A model generated the notes under the pieces. That model made no database searches, was not told where the DNA came from, and was given only the letters and a program-made list of their open reading frames with translations. This document shows, piece by piece, positions 28,748-37,238 of a DNA stretch of 64,000 nt. Each line of letters begins with the position of its first letter. Position 1 is the stretch's first letter. The stretch lies in the NCBI GenBank assembly GCA_030546905.1, contig JAUOPI010000003.1, forward strand, positions 124,001 through 188,000. The letters are read 5' to 3'. Made by a program: the position numbers and the translations under genes. Source of the stretch: Granulosicoccaceae sp. 1_MG-2023. GTDB lineage: Bacteria; Pseudomonadota; Gammaproteobacteria; Granulosicoccales; Granulosicoccaceae.

Positions 28748-29665
28748 TTACAAGCCGAAATAAGACGCAAACGGTTGCAACAGGCGATGCCGGCGCAGCG
28801 AACGGAAGCTACCGGTGCGACGATGCCAACCGGTTAGCACATGCCTGGCCGCCGGCCAGAAAGCCGATACGCGGTTTTCCATCTCTTCGTCCGTATAACC
28901 GAACTGCCGCGCCACCGCGAGGGTTTCCGGCTTAAGGCGGAAACCGAACCAGAATTTCTGCCGCCAGCGCTGTATCGACTGATTGTGCAGATAACGCGGG
29001 TTTTTCAGGCGACTGTGAGTTCCGCAGAAAGCAAAAATGCCAGCGAGTGCCTCGGCCGGGCGTGAAACCATTTCTTCATAACGCAAGATTGTCACCTGCG
29101 CATTCGTCTGGGTTTGCTGCAATTTCAGCAGATTCTGATAGGCCTCGCGCCATTGTATTTCCACCGCCTCCGGGTCTGAACGCCAGCGGTCAAACTGCGA
29201 GAAAATCGTATCCATCGGATTGCGCACCAGACCGACAATCAGGAAATCAATCTGCGGGTTGCGGCGAACATTGTCGAGAATCAGCTCAATTGCGCTCCAC
29301 TGACAAAGATGGTGCGGGGATTTTTCGAGAAAGTACGGCCCGTGCGATTCGCACAAGGCACGCCAACCCTCGTGCACCAGCGCATCATCATCCCCGGGCA
29401 CGGCAAAGTCCGGCACATTCTGCGTGATCAGCGTCTGCAACTCCTGCCGTGCACGATCACCGGCAATCGGCACCTCGCTATCGACCATGTCGATCTGCGG
29501 ACGCTCAAGCACCGACGCGGCCTTCACCCAATACAGAGTCTCGTTTTCGTTATGCCGCGTATGGCGCACCGCGCGCAGCGGCGCTTCTTTTTTAAGAAAC
29601 TTCAGGCATGCACTGGAACCCGAGGATTTCTCCGACAGGATAATCACGCATTTATTTCTGTCCAT
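28748..29665 (-). CDS. PAPS-dependent sulfotransferase-like protein, copy 1
   Basis: A 305-residue protein. The 5'-phosphosulfate-binding loop is SEKSSGSSA (about 11-19) and the 3'-phosphate site is GLVRNPMDTIFSQFDRW (about 145 onward). These are the two PAPS motifs of the carbohydrate/aryl sulfotransferase fold. EKSPHHLCQWSA between them may carry the catalytic base. RHTRHNENETLYWVKAA is shared only with the neighbouring paralogue. GGAAGGGG precedes the ATG. No PAPS synthesis genes are in the window. The acceptor is unknown. Confidence 0.8.
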   Translation of the reverse strand: MDRNKCVIILSEKSSGSSACLKFLKKEAPLRAVRHTRHNENETLYWVKAASVLERPQIDMVDSEVPIAGDRARQELQTLITQNVPDFAVPGDDDALVHEGWRALCESHGPYFLEKSPHHLCQWSAIELILDNVRRNPQIDFLIVGLVRNPMDTIFSQFDRWRSDPEAVEIQWREAYQNLLKLQQTQTNAQVTILRYEEMVSRPAEALAGIFAFCGTHSRLKNPRYLHNQSIQRWRQKFWFGFRLKPETLAVARQFGYTDEEMENRVSAFWPAARHVLTGWHRRTGSFRSLRRHRLLQPFASYFGL

Positions 29666-29775
29666 AACATTCCCCTTCCCGACAACTCTGCATTGTATTA
29701 ATCACGACTCCCTTTAGTTGTAGTCGCTATAACAACGAATGCTAAGCCATTTCGTGTAAATGTTGGGTCAGCAGC

Positions 29776-29792
29776 AACGGTAAATAACCGTT
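29776..29792. repeat. Inverted repeat between the two sulfotransferase genes
   Basis: AACGGT-AAATA-ACCGTT is a perfect 6-5-6 palindrome in the A+T-rich gap (29666-29875), about 110 bases before the copy 1 start. It has no T run, so an operator is more likely than a terminator; no regulator is evident. Confidence 0.35.
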
Positions 29793-29875
29793 ACACCGCG
29801 CGCCAGCGCGCCGCCGGGGCGATCATGCCGGGACGGAAAGCTTTTCTGCCCCGGCAACAGACACGCTGCAGGTTT

Positions 29876-30793
29876 TCAGCGACCAAACAGGGAACGGCGT
29901 TTTTCCGGGTATTTAACCCGGCGGTAAAGCTTTTTCAGCGGGTAGATCAACTTATATTGCAAGCGCAGTGCGGGCTGCGTATACGGCCACACAGATGCCG
30001 GCGTGTTTTCCATATGGCTGCGCTCATAACCGAGATCCTCAGCGAAGTTCATCGCCTCTTCAGACAGACAGAAGCCGAACCAGGACTTATCCTTCCAGCG
30101 CTGCAAAGAGTCGGTGTGCAGATACGCCGTATCAATCTGCGGATTCGTCACACCACAAAACTCAAATACCCGACGCAGGTGTTGTTGCGGATCCCGCACC
30201 ATGTCTTCGTAACGCAGCTTGACGATCCGCTCAGGACCGACCAGTGCCTCAAGGCGTTGCAGGTTGCGATACGCGGTCAGCCACTGCTTCTCCATAGCGG
30301 ACGGGGTATGCCGCCAACGGTCAAACTGCGAATAAATCGTATCCATGGGATTACGCACCAGACCGATCAGCAGAAAATCCACGTCGCGGTTGCGCTCCAT
30401 GGTCGCGGCGATCAGCTCCAGCGCACTCCATTGGCAGAGATGATGCGGCGATTTTTCCAGAAAACACGGCGCGTGCGCCTCGCATAAGGCCCGCCACCCG
30501 TCATGCACCAGTGCTTCGTCGTCCTGCGGCAGCGTGTAGCCGGACGTGTTGTCGCGGATCAGCGCCTCCAGATCACGTCGCGCCTGTTTGCGCGGTATCG
30601 GCACTTCGCTGTCAATCATATTTTCCTGCGGCAGACCGAGCAGTGACGCAGCCTTCACCCAATAGAGTGTTTCATTCTCATAGTGGCGGGTATGCGCCAC
30701 CGCACGCAAGGTGGTCTCCTGACACAGGAAATTCAGGCAGGCACTGGAGCCGGAGGATTTCTCCGACAGGATAATCACACATTTTTTCTTCAC
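29876..30793 (-). CDS. PAPS-dependent sulfotransferase-like protein, copy 2
   Basis: A paralogue of the gene just downstream, with the same SEKSSGSSA loop, HTRHYENETLYWVKAA block, EKSPHHLCQWSA and GLVRNPMDTIYSQFDRW. I place the start at GTG 30793, which gives the same N terminus as copy 1 (KKKCVIIL versus RNKCVIIL) and has GGGGGA just upstream; an ATG nine codons earlier has no site. The C terminus is basic. The two copies point to a tandem duplication followed by divergence, perhaps to different acceptors. Confidence 0.8.
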   Translation of the reverse strand: MKKKCVIILSEKSSGSSACLNFLCQETTLRAVAHTRHYENETLYWVKAASLLGLPQENMIDSEVPIPRKQARRDLEALIRDNTSGYTLPQDDEALVHDGWRALCEAHAPCFLEKSPHHLCQWSALELIAATMERNRDVDFLLIGLVRNPMDTIYSQFDRWRHTPSAMEKQWLTAYRNLQRLEALVGPERIVKLRYEDMVRDPQQHLRRVFEFCGVTNPQIDTAYLHTDSLQRWKDKSWFGFCLSEEAMNFAEDLGYERSHMENTPASVWPYTQPALRLQYKLIYPLKKLYRRVKYPEKRRSLFGR

Positions 30794-31246
30794 CGAATCC
30801 CCCGGCACTGAGCAGCGCATAAGCGCTGAAAAACATCTGCCGACTCAAATGCAAGGGCACAACTTTGTCTCTATGTGACACAACAGGGGGCACAGCGCAC
30901 GAAAACACGACATCAGGAGTACTGATATGGAACAGACCGGAACAAAAACGGACTAAAATCCGTCAGCTTCCGGAGAGCCACAACGCAATGGACAACAGCG
31001 CACAGATACGCCGACTTGCACACGTGCACTAGCCTGCCTGTTTTCATGTAAAGAAACCAGACACGGTATCTTTCACTTCCGTCAAGCATAATGTGACGCT
31101 TCACTCAAATTTCTGAATCGTCATAGAAAGCGGCACAGCGATTGTTACCATCAGACCTTCAGTCTTGAGTGATTGAGGATGTAACCGACAACAGCTGTAA
31201 AAAAACAGATAAACCACGTTCAACAGGAACCGAGGCAACAGCGTCT
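30794..31246. other. Long intergenic region with two tiny open frames
   Basis: A 453-base gap between the divergent sulfotransferase and methyltransferase genes, richer in A+T than its surroundings. It should hold both promoters. Two very short frames on the plus strand have Shine-Dalgarno-like sequences. One is nine codons at 30927-30956 after CAGGAGTACTGAT. The other is fourteen codons at 30988-31032 after CCGGAGAG. No RNA gene or terminator stands out. Confidence 0.4.
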
Positions 31247-32089
31247 ATGGAATTCGAATCAGAGAAGAAATTCGTCGAATGGAGCGAATGTATTACCCTG
31301 AAACACCCGAATGTGCAATGCGTGGCAGGTATTCTTAACGCGCGCCGTGAGGAGGGGCAGAGCTTACGCGGTCTGGATGTCGGTGGCGGTATCGGCACCT
31401 TTGCATCGCACGTCTGCACGCTGGTGCCGGACAGCCGGATCACGATCATCGACAAGAGCGCACTGGCGCGCGAAGGCTTCAGCAAAAACCCGGCGCTGAA
31501 TTTCATCGAAGGCGATTTCCTGACCCTCGACGAGTCGCAACAGTTCGATTTCATCATCATGAAAACCGTACTGCACCACTTTATCGGTGAAGGCGAGCAG
31601 GAAACCCGCGCCAACCAGAAAGCCGGTCTGGCCAAGGCACGTCGCCTGCTCAAGCCCGACGGTGTGCTGATCGTCGAAGAGAATTTCTACGAAGACCTGT
31701 TCGGCCGCGATCTGATCGGCCGCCTGATTCTGTTTCTGACCCAGCCGCGCCTGATTGAGCCGCTGATCCGCCGGCTCGGTGCCAACACCGCCGGCGAAGG
31801 CGTGCGTTTCCGCAGTTACAGCGGCTGGAAAGCGCTGTTTGCCGAAGCCGGCTTCGGCATCGACAACATGCACGAATCGGCTCACTGGGGTAAGGATTTT
31901 CCGCTCTGGCAACGCCTGCCGCTGATGTGCAAACGGCGTTTTCAGGCGATTCTGACCATGAGCAAAGCGCCGATCCGTGAGGCCTACCCGGCTGCGGCCC
32001 GCTCTTACCGGCGCGTTAAACACACCATTGCCGCGGTTGCGGCCCTGTCTGCGCTGGCCTTTGTCGCCTACCGCGAAGCCGAGGCCTGA
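31247..32089 (+). CDS. Class I SAM methyltransferase with C-terminal membrane tail
   Basis: About 280 residues. GLDVGGGIGTFASHV is motif I, and the glycine-rich loop is followed by ITIIDKS and by EGDFLTLDESQQFDFIIMKTVLHHF, where the LHHF segment is typical of small-molecule methyltransferases. ARRLLKPDGVLIVEENF follows. The C terminus ends in a hydrophobic stretch, IAAVAALSALAFVAY, likely a tail anchor. The start is uncertain: the ATG at 31247 has GAGG 11 bases before; a GTG at 31169 would add 26 polar residues but lacks a site. The acceptor is unknown; neighbouring sulfotransferases suggest envelope or lipid modification. Confidence 0.72.
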   Translation: MEFESEKKFVEWSECITLKHPNVQCVAGILNARREEGQSLRGLDVGGGIGTFASHVCTLVPDSRITIIDKSALAREGFSKNPALNFIEGDFLTLDESQQFDFIIMKTVLHHFIGEGEQETRANQKAGLAKARRLLKPDGVLIVEENFYEDLFGRDLIGRLILFLTQPRLIEPLIRRLGANTAGEGVRFRSYSGWKALFAEAGFGIDNMHESAHWGKDFPLWQRLPLMCKRRFQAILTMSKAPIREAYPAAARSYRRVKHTIAAVAALSALAFVAYREAEA

Positions 32090-32100
32090 GCACGCAAACA

Positions 32101-32130
32101 GGCGGCACCGGCACGGTGCCGCCGTTTTTA
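32101..32130 (+). terminator. Rho-independent terminator after the methyltransferase
   Basis: GGCGGCACCG and CGGTGCCGCC form a perfect ten-pair stem with a GCA loop, followed by GTTTTTA. It overlaps the last bases of the convergent HAD gene. Confidence 0.88.
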
Positions 32131-32814
32131 CATCCCCAACACCCCGAGTAGTTCGTTCAGGTCGCTGATTTCCACATCCGCCGGGGCCAGCTCCGCCGGC
32201 CACTGCATTTCAGCACGCTTGATCCAGACCGTTCTGGCTCCGGCCCGGCGTGCACCTTCCACGTCCGTATAAGGGTTGTCGCCAACGTGCAGCAACTCAT
32301 GGGCACTGATGCCGAAATCGCGGCACGTCTCAGCAAACATATGCGCATCGGGCTTGGCCGGACACTCCAGACTGGCGTAGAAAATCCGCTGAAACAGCGG
32401 CGCGATGCCGATGCGCTGCAAATCGGCGTTGCCATTGGTCAGCGCCGCCAGCGGATAGCGCTCGCGCAGACGCTCCAGCGCCGGCAAGGCATCCTCGTAC
32501 AACTGCACTTCTGAACGCATCGTGTAAAAATGCGCATAGGCTTCCTGCACCAGGGCGGCATGCTGCCCGCACTCGCCAAGCAGATCCTCAAGCAAGGCCA
32601 GACGCATGCGCGACACATCACCGTGCAACTGCGGATTCGCCCGCATAAACGCATCTTTACGCGCCATAAAGGCGTCCATATCGTAGTTCTGCGCCAGGTG
32701 ATCACAGCGTTCGTGCAACCAGCGCAGCAAACTCATCTCGGCACGCCGGATCACCGGTTCGCATTCCCACAAGGTGTCGTCCAGATCAAACGAAATAGCC
32801 CGTATTGTCTGCAT
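32128..32814 (-). CDS. HAD-superfamily phosphatase, YigB-like
   Basis: A 228-residue HAD-IA hydrolase. Motif I is DLDDTLW (nucleophile and acid Asp), motif II LTNGN, motif III the Lys in CPAKPDAH, and motif IV GDNPYTDVEGA. The four-helix cap follows motif I. It resembles YigB, a 5-amino-6-(5-phosphoribitylamino)uracil/FMN phosphatase, but HAD specificity is hard to assign. It starts three bases after the lutC stop and so is probably the last gene of the lut transcript. Confidence 0.82.
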   Translation of the reverse strand: MQTIRAISFDLDDTLWECEPVIRRAEMSLLRWLHERCDHLAQNYDMDAFMARKDAFMRANPQLHGDVSRMRLALLEDLLGECGQHAALVQEAYAHFYTMRSEVQLYEDALPALERLRERYPLAALTNGNADLQRIGIAPLFQRIFYASLECPAKPDAHMFAETCRDFGISAHELLHVGDNPYTDVEGARRAGARTVWIKRAEMQWPAELAPADVEISDLNELLGVLGM

Positions 32815-32817
32815 TGC

Positions 32818-33447
32818 CTACTCCACAATTAATACATGCATGACACGGGGCCCGTGAGCACCGATTTCAATGGTTTGTTCGATATCGCCGGTGCGTGACG
32901 GGCCGGTATTGAAATTGACCGCGCGCGGCAAGGCCGGCAGGCTGCGCACCAGCGGCCAGACCGATTCCGGCCGGTCCACCACCTGATCGGCACGCAACAC
33001 CACGATATGGCAGTCCGGCAGAAACGTCTGCGTCACGGCATGCTCGGGCCCTGACGCCATCACAATACTGCCGGTCTCAGCGACTGCCGCCAGACAACGG
33101 GTAACGCCGTAGCGGCTGCCCGCCCGCGCAGGACCGAAGGCGGCACCGGACAGCGCCGACCAATCCAGCGCCTGTAGCTGCGGGGAAATATCGATCTGAC
33201 ACGCTGTCGCATCATCACCGCGCGCGGCAATAAACGCCTGCACTGCCCCGACCACGTCCTGCTCACCGGCAAGCCGTTCGTAGGACATCTGCACCGCATC
33301 CATACGCGCCAGCAAAGCCGCCTGAAGATCCTCGCCCAGCGACGGCAAAGGCACCGGACCGGCCGGGCGGGGCGCCGCCTCACGCTGTTGCAGACGCGCT
33401 TGCAGGTTTTGTCTGATATTGCCGAGTATGGCCTCACGACTGCTCAT
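32818..33447 (-). CDS. lutC: Lactate utilisation protein C (LUD domain)
   Basis: A 209-residue LUD-domain protein. Recognisable blocks are SSREAILGNIRQNLQARL at the N terminus, GVTRCLAAVAETGSIVMASG in the middle, and NFNTGPSRTGDIEQTIEIGAHGPRVMHVLI at the end. The latter is diagnostic of LutC/YkgG. With LutA and LutB it forms the iron-sulfur L-lactate dehydrogenase found in Bacillus and Shewanella. Its ATG overlaps the lutB stop by four bases. A lactate permease is not in the window. Confidence 0.92.
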   Translation of the reverse strand: MSSREAILGNIRQNLQARLQQREAAPRPAGPVPLPSLGEDLQAALLARMDAVQMSYERLAGEQDVVGAVQAFIAARGDDATACQIDISPQLQALDWSALSGAAFGPARAGSRYGVTRCLAAVAETGSIVMASGPEHAVTQTFLPDCHIVVLRADQVVDRPESVWPLVRSLPALPRAVNFNTGPSRTGDIEQTIEIGAHGPRVMHVLIVE

Positions 33448-34865
33448 CCGCGCTCTCCTTTGGTTTTTTGCCAGGCTTGCATAAACGTACGCGTCGCCGG
33501 TGCCGGCAGATCACGGCTGCCGGTCCAGCCGCCGGCCAGCGGCAGGCGGCGCAAGCGCCCTCGCCTGCCCAGCAATGCCATCAACCGCACCGCCAGCGCA
33601 CTGCCGGCACGATACAGGCGTGGTCGTTGCGCGGTAAACGCCCAGAGCTTTGTAGCCAATCTTTCACCGCGTGAAGGCAAGCCCCGCTGCCAGTGTTTAC
33701 GGCGATGCTCGCGCAGCAGGTCCGGCAACGGAATACTCATCGGGCAGACCTCCGCACAACGGCCGTTAAGCGTGCAGGCCCGCGGCAGGTCACCCGACTC
33801 ATCCAGTCCGGTCATAATCGGCGTCCACACCGACCCCATCGGGCCGGGATACACCCAGCCGTAAGCATGCCCGCCGATATTGCCGTAAACCGGACAATGA
33901 TTAAGACAAGCCCCGCAACGGAAACAGCGCAACATATCGCGGAACTCATTGCCAAGCATGGCACTGCGCCCGTTATCAAGCAGCACCACGTGATATTCAG
34001 CGGGGCCGTCCTGATCCTCAGCCCGGCGCGGGCCGCTGTAAAAACTCGCGTAATTGGAGATCTGCTGGCCAGTGGCACTGGCGGTCAGCAGTCGGATAAA
34101 CAGCGCCGCGTCTTCCGGCCCGGGGAGGACTTTTTCGATACTGGTGATGACGATCTGGCGGCGCGGCAGATTGCTGCTCAGATCACCGTTGCCTTCATTG
34201 GTGATCAGCACGTGCTGCCCCGTGTCGGCGAGCAGAAAATTGGCCCCGGTAATGCCCACATCGGCATTCAGGAATTTTTCCCGCAACACGGTCCGCGCCT
34301 CATTGACCAGCGCTCGCCGGTCATCGAGCTTCTCATTCAGGCCGTATTGCCGGTGGTGTTCGTGGAACAGCGCCGAGACCTGTTCACGGGTTTTGTGAAT
34401 GGCCGGCGCGATAATATGGCTGGGCATTTCCCCGGCCAGCTGGATGATGTACTCACCGAGATCGGTTTCGACCACCTCCATGCCGGCTTTTTCCAGCGCC
34501 TCGTTGAGGTCGACCTCTTCGCCGATCATGGACTTGCCCTTGGCCACCGAGTGCGCATTGTCCTTCATGCACAACCCGGCAATAATCGCGCAGGCCTCCT
34601 GACTGTCTTTGGCCCAGTGCACCTGCCCGCCGTTGGCCTGCACCGCCGCCTCGTAGCGCTGCAGGTAGTCGTCCAGATGATCGAGCACATGATTTTTCAG
34701 CTGCTGCGCATGCGAGCGCATGGCCTGCCATTCGGGAATACCGCTGACGATGGTATGGCGCTTGCCGATAAAACCGTCTTTGGCAAAAGCCATGGCCTGA
34801 GCCAGGTTCTCATCCTTCAGGGCCGCACTTGCGTTTTGCTTGAACTGCCGGCTGGTTTGCTGCAT
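33444..34865 (-). CDS. lutB: Lactate utilisation iron-sulfur protein B
   Basis: A 473-residue protein. A LUD domain fills about residues 70-290 (GKSMIGEEVDLNEAL, ADVGITGANFLLADTG, NEGNGDLS). Two [4Fe-4S] clusters follow in CFRCGACLNHCPVYG and CTLNGRCAEVCPMSIPLPDL. The C-terminal tail is LutB/YkgF-like. It lies between lutA (one-base overlap, TGATG) and lutC (four-base overlap). Electrons from lactate probably pass through these clusters towards quinone. Confidence 0.93.
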   Translation of the reverse strand: MQQTSRQFKQNASAALKDENLAQAMAFAKDGFIGKRHTIVSGIPEWQAMRSHAQQLKNHVLDHLDDYLQRYEAAVQANGGQVHWAKDSQEACAIIAGLCMKDNAHSVAKGKSMIGEEVDLNEALEKAGMEVVETDLGEYIIQLAGEMPSHIIAPAIHKTREQVSALFHEHHRQYGLNEKLDDRRALVNEARTVLREKFLNADVGITGANFLLADTGQHVLITNEGNGDLSSNLPRRQIVITSIEKVLPGPEDAALFIRLLTASATGQQISNYASFYSGPRRAEDQDGPAEYHVVLLDNGRSAMLGNEFRDMLRCFRCGACLNHCPVYGNIGGHAYGWVYPGPMGSVWTPIMTGLDESGDLPRACTLNGRCAEVCPMSIPLPDLLREHRRKHWQRGLPSRGERLATKLWAFTAQRPRLYRAGSALAVRLMALLGRRGRLRRLPLAGGWTGSRDLPAPATRTFMQAWQKTKGERG

Positions 34866-35650
34866 CAGGACCGCTCCTTATCGCTGCACAAGGGTGCGCC
34901 GGCCATACCGGCCAGCACTTCGGCAATGTGATAGACCTTCAGCGGCTGCCCCTGACGGCTGGCACGCCCGGCGATATTCATCAGACAGCCCAGATCGCCG
35001 CCGAGCAGCACTTCAGCCTGCGTGGCTGCCGCATCGGCGAGTTTGTCATCGACCATCTTGGTGGAAATTTCCGGATACTTGACGCAAAAGGTCCCGCCGA
35101 AGCCACAACAGACATCGGTGTCGGCCATTTCCTTCAGTTGCACGCCGCCGACCTGTGACAAGAGCTGCCTCGGTTGCGCCTTGATCCCCAGCTCGCGCAG
35201 GCCCGAACAACTATCGTGATAGGTCACAGTATGCGCAAACGGCTGCATGCCGGGCGGCAGCTGTAACTGCATCACATCGCTCAGAAACGCGGTCAGCTCA
35301 TAGCACTTGGCTGCCAGCGCCACAGCGCGTTTGTGCCACGCCGCATCCTCGCGCAGCAAGCCCGGATAATGGACCTTTATCATGGCCAGACAAGAGCCGC
35401 TCGGCGCGACCACATAGTCGAAGGACTCGAACGCGGCAATGGTGTTGCGCGCCAGCGCCGCCGCATCGGCATCATCACCGCTGTTATAGACGGGCTGTCC
35501 GCAGCAGGTCTGAGCCTGCGGCACGCTGATCCGGCAACCGGCATCTTCGAGCAAGCTGACCGCAGCAAAACCGACCGAGGGACGCATCGCGTCCACCAGG
35601 CAAGTGACGAACAAACCGACATGCGGTGTTTTGACTTGAGCATTTGTCAC
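34865..35650 (-). CDS. lutA: Lactate utilisation heterodisulfide-reductase-like protein A
   Basis: About 261 residues with two CCG domains. They show as AQTCCGQPVYNSGD and TDVCCGFGGTFCVKYPEIS, the cysteine-rich motifs that bind an unusual cluster in HdrB/LutA/GlpC proteins. Three starts are possible: GTG 35674, ATG 35656 and GTG 35650. AGGAA is placed correctly (six bases) only for 35650. It is the first gene of lutABC-HAD. The alternative reading as a glycolate oxidase subunit is unlikely without glcDEF. Confidence 0.9.
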   Translation of the reverse strand: MTNAQVKTPHVGLFVTCLVDAMRPSVGFAAVSLLEDAGCRISVPQAQTCCGQPVYNSGDDADAAALARNTIAAFESFDYVVAPSGSCLAMIKVHYPGLLREDAAWHKRAVALAAKCYELTAFLSDVMQLQLPPGMQPFAHTVTYHDSCSGLRELGIKAQPRQLLSQVGGVQLKEMADTDVCCGFGGTFCVKYPEISTKMVDDKLADAAATQAEVLLGGDLGCLMNIAGRASRQGQPLKVYHIAEVLAGMAGAPLCSDKERS

Positions 35651-35756
35651 GGGCATTTCCTGTATTATCTGCACAGAACGGCGTTAATGCCGCCCTGACT
35701 GAGTTCCCGATCATAACACCGGGACTCGCCGATCACATTGCACAGAAAAGGCAGCG

Positions 35757-36500
35757 ATGAGCACGACACTTCCTCAATTCAACGCAGTCCCCGGCAGCAC
35801 GCCCGCGGTGGTATTTTGCGGAGGCTTCCGCTCTGATATGACCGGCAGCAAGGCCCTGGCTTTACAGGCCCTGGCCACGCAGCAGGGCTTTGCCTTCACC
35901 CGTTTTGATTACCGGGGTCACGGCAGCTCGCCGGTGCCGTTTGAGGCCTGCACGGTCAGCGATTGGCTGCAGGACACCCTGACAATCATCGATCAGCAAA
36001 ACGCCGGCAAACTGATTCTGGTGGGCTCGAGTATGGGCGCCTGGCTGGCCTTGCTGGCCGCCTGCCGGCGACCACAGCGCGTTGCCGGGCTGCTGCTGAT
36101 TGCCGCGGCCACGGATTTTACGGCTGAACTGATGGAACCGGCACTGAGCGACACGCAACGCGCTCAACTTGCCCGCGACGGCCTGATACGGCTGCCATCG
36201 GCCTATGACGCCGACGGCTATCCGGTCACGCAACAACTGCTCGAAGACGGCCGCCGCCACCGCCTGCTGGATAAGCCCATCCCGCTGCACTGCCCGGTGC
36301 GGCTGCTGCACGGGCTGGCCGACGCGGACGTGCCCTGGTCGCTGTCATTGCGCACGCAACAGCAGCTGCAAAGCACTGACGTGACGCTGGAGCTGATTAA
36401 AGGCGGCGATCACCGGCTATCCACCGACGCGGATCTGGCGCGCATCGCACGGCGCCTGTGCGAACTGCGGGCACAGGTGCAAGGCAACGCGCGCGACTGA
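35757..36500 (+). CDS. Alpha/beta hydrolase (ABHD10/thioesterase-like)
   Basis: A 247-residue hydrolase. The nucleophile elbow is LVGSSMGAWLAL (Ser in GSSMG). The oxyanion region is VVFCGGFRSDMTGSKA, the acid is likely Asp in HGLADADVP, and the histidine lies in IKGGDHRLS. FDYRGHGSS is typical of the ABHD10 palmitoyl-thioesterase-like group of alphaproteobacteria and mitochondria. The substrate is unknown. AAAAGGCAG precedes the ATG. It is divergent from lutA and convergent with the hemerythrin gene five bases away. Confidence 0.83.
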   Translation: MSTTLPQFNAVPGSTPAVVFCGGFRSDMTGSKALALQALATQQGFAFTRFDYRGHGSSPVPFEACTVSDWLQDTLTIIDQQNAGKLILVGSSMGAWLALLAACRRPQRVAGLLLIAAATDFTAELMEPALSDTQRAQLARDGLIRLPSAYDADGYPVTQQLLEDGRRHRLLDKPIPLHCPVRLLHGLADADVPWSLSLRTQQQLQSTDVTLELIKGGDHRLSTDADLARIARRLCELRAQVQGNARD

Positions 36501-36505
36501 AGGGC

Positions 36506-37069
36506 TCAGGCCGGTCCGGCCACCGTCTCGCGCGATTTGATATAGGCGTAGAGCTGGCTGTAGCGGCCGAGCTCGGCATCGAACATCGGATCGCGCGGCG
36601 CGGGCATCAGCGCTTCCAGCGCCTCCCAGTCATCGGCATCGAGCGTGGCTTTGAGCAAGGGAAACAGCAAACCTTCTTCGGTATTCAGGTGGCTGCGTTG
36701 CGCCTTGGTGTAGCGGCGCCCTTTGTTCACCAGGGTTTCGCGCGGAATCACCAGTGCATCGTTGACCGCCTCGTCCACAAGCTCGCGGAACTCACGCGTC
36801 ATCGCCGGCATACTGGCATGTTCCTTCAGCAGCGCATCAATGATTTCGTTGGCATCCAGCGAACGACGGCGAAAAGCCATGTAGACCACGTCTTCGCGCG
36901 GATGGTGCACCAGATCCGGATAGTGCTCGACATAATCGAGCGCATCCTGCATCAGGGCCAGGTCCGGATCGCCGTCACCGGCCAGCTCATCGAGCTGCGC
37001 CTCCAGCAGGGACAAGACCCGGTCAATGCGCTTGTGATCGCGTTGTAGCTCTTTCATCAAACGACTCAT
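36506..37069 (-). CDS. Hemerythrin HHE domain protein
   Basis: A 187-residue protein from the ATG at 37069, which has GGGAGAG four to five bases upstream. The di-iron ligands are spread over LQRDHKRI, YPDLVHHPREDVVY, LLKEHASMPAM and RSHLNTEEGLLFPLL, the HHE pattern of four helices. Such proteins sense or bind oxygen or nitric oxide, or store iron. An FNR-like site lies 62 bases upstream, fitting a role in low oxygen or NO stress. An open extension beyond 37069 has no ribosome binding site. Confidence 0.85.
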   Translation of the reverse strand: MSRLMKELQRDHKRIDRVLSLLEAQLDELAGDGDPDLALMQDALDYVEHYPDLVHHPREDVVYMAFRRRSLDANEIIDALLKEHASMPAMTREFRELVDEAVNDALVIPRETLVNKGRRYTKAQRSHLNTEEGLLFPLLKATLDADDWEALEALMPAPRDPMFDAELGRYSQLYAYIKSRETVAGPA

Positions 37070-37130
37070 CTTTCTCTCCCGAAACAGCTCTGCCAGTCTG
37101 GCATTAAGGCGCCCACCACAACAGTGCGCC

Positions 37131-37144
37131 ATGATATGCATCAA
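37131..37144 (-). promoter_or_regulatory. FNR/Anr-type site upstream of the hemerythrin gene
   Basis: On the minus strand TTGAT-GCAT-ATCAT matches the FNR/CRP-family box TTGAT-N4-ATCAA with one mismatch. A -10-like CTTAAT at 37103-37108 would place the box centre near -41.5, the class II activation position. Confidence 0.65.
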
Positions 37145-37238
37145 ATCCGCCGGCGCTAAGCTTGCCGCGTAGCAAACCACCGGCAGGCAAATTTGTGCCA
37201 AACTCAATAGCACCGCCTGTCACAGAGACGATCATCCA

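Noticed and set aside
30880-30910. CRP-like site in the sulfotransferase/methyltransferase gap
   Set aside because: TGTGA is present but the partner half-site TCACA is not at the six-base spacing.
33693-34931. 412-codon plus-strand frame opposite lutB
   Set aside because: lutB has iron-sulfur motifs and four-base overlap with lutC, so the opposite frame is a shadow.
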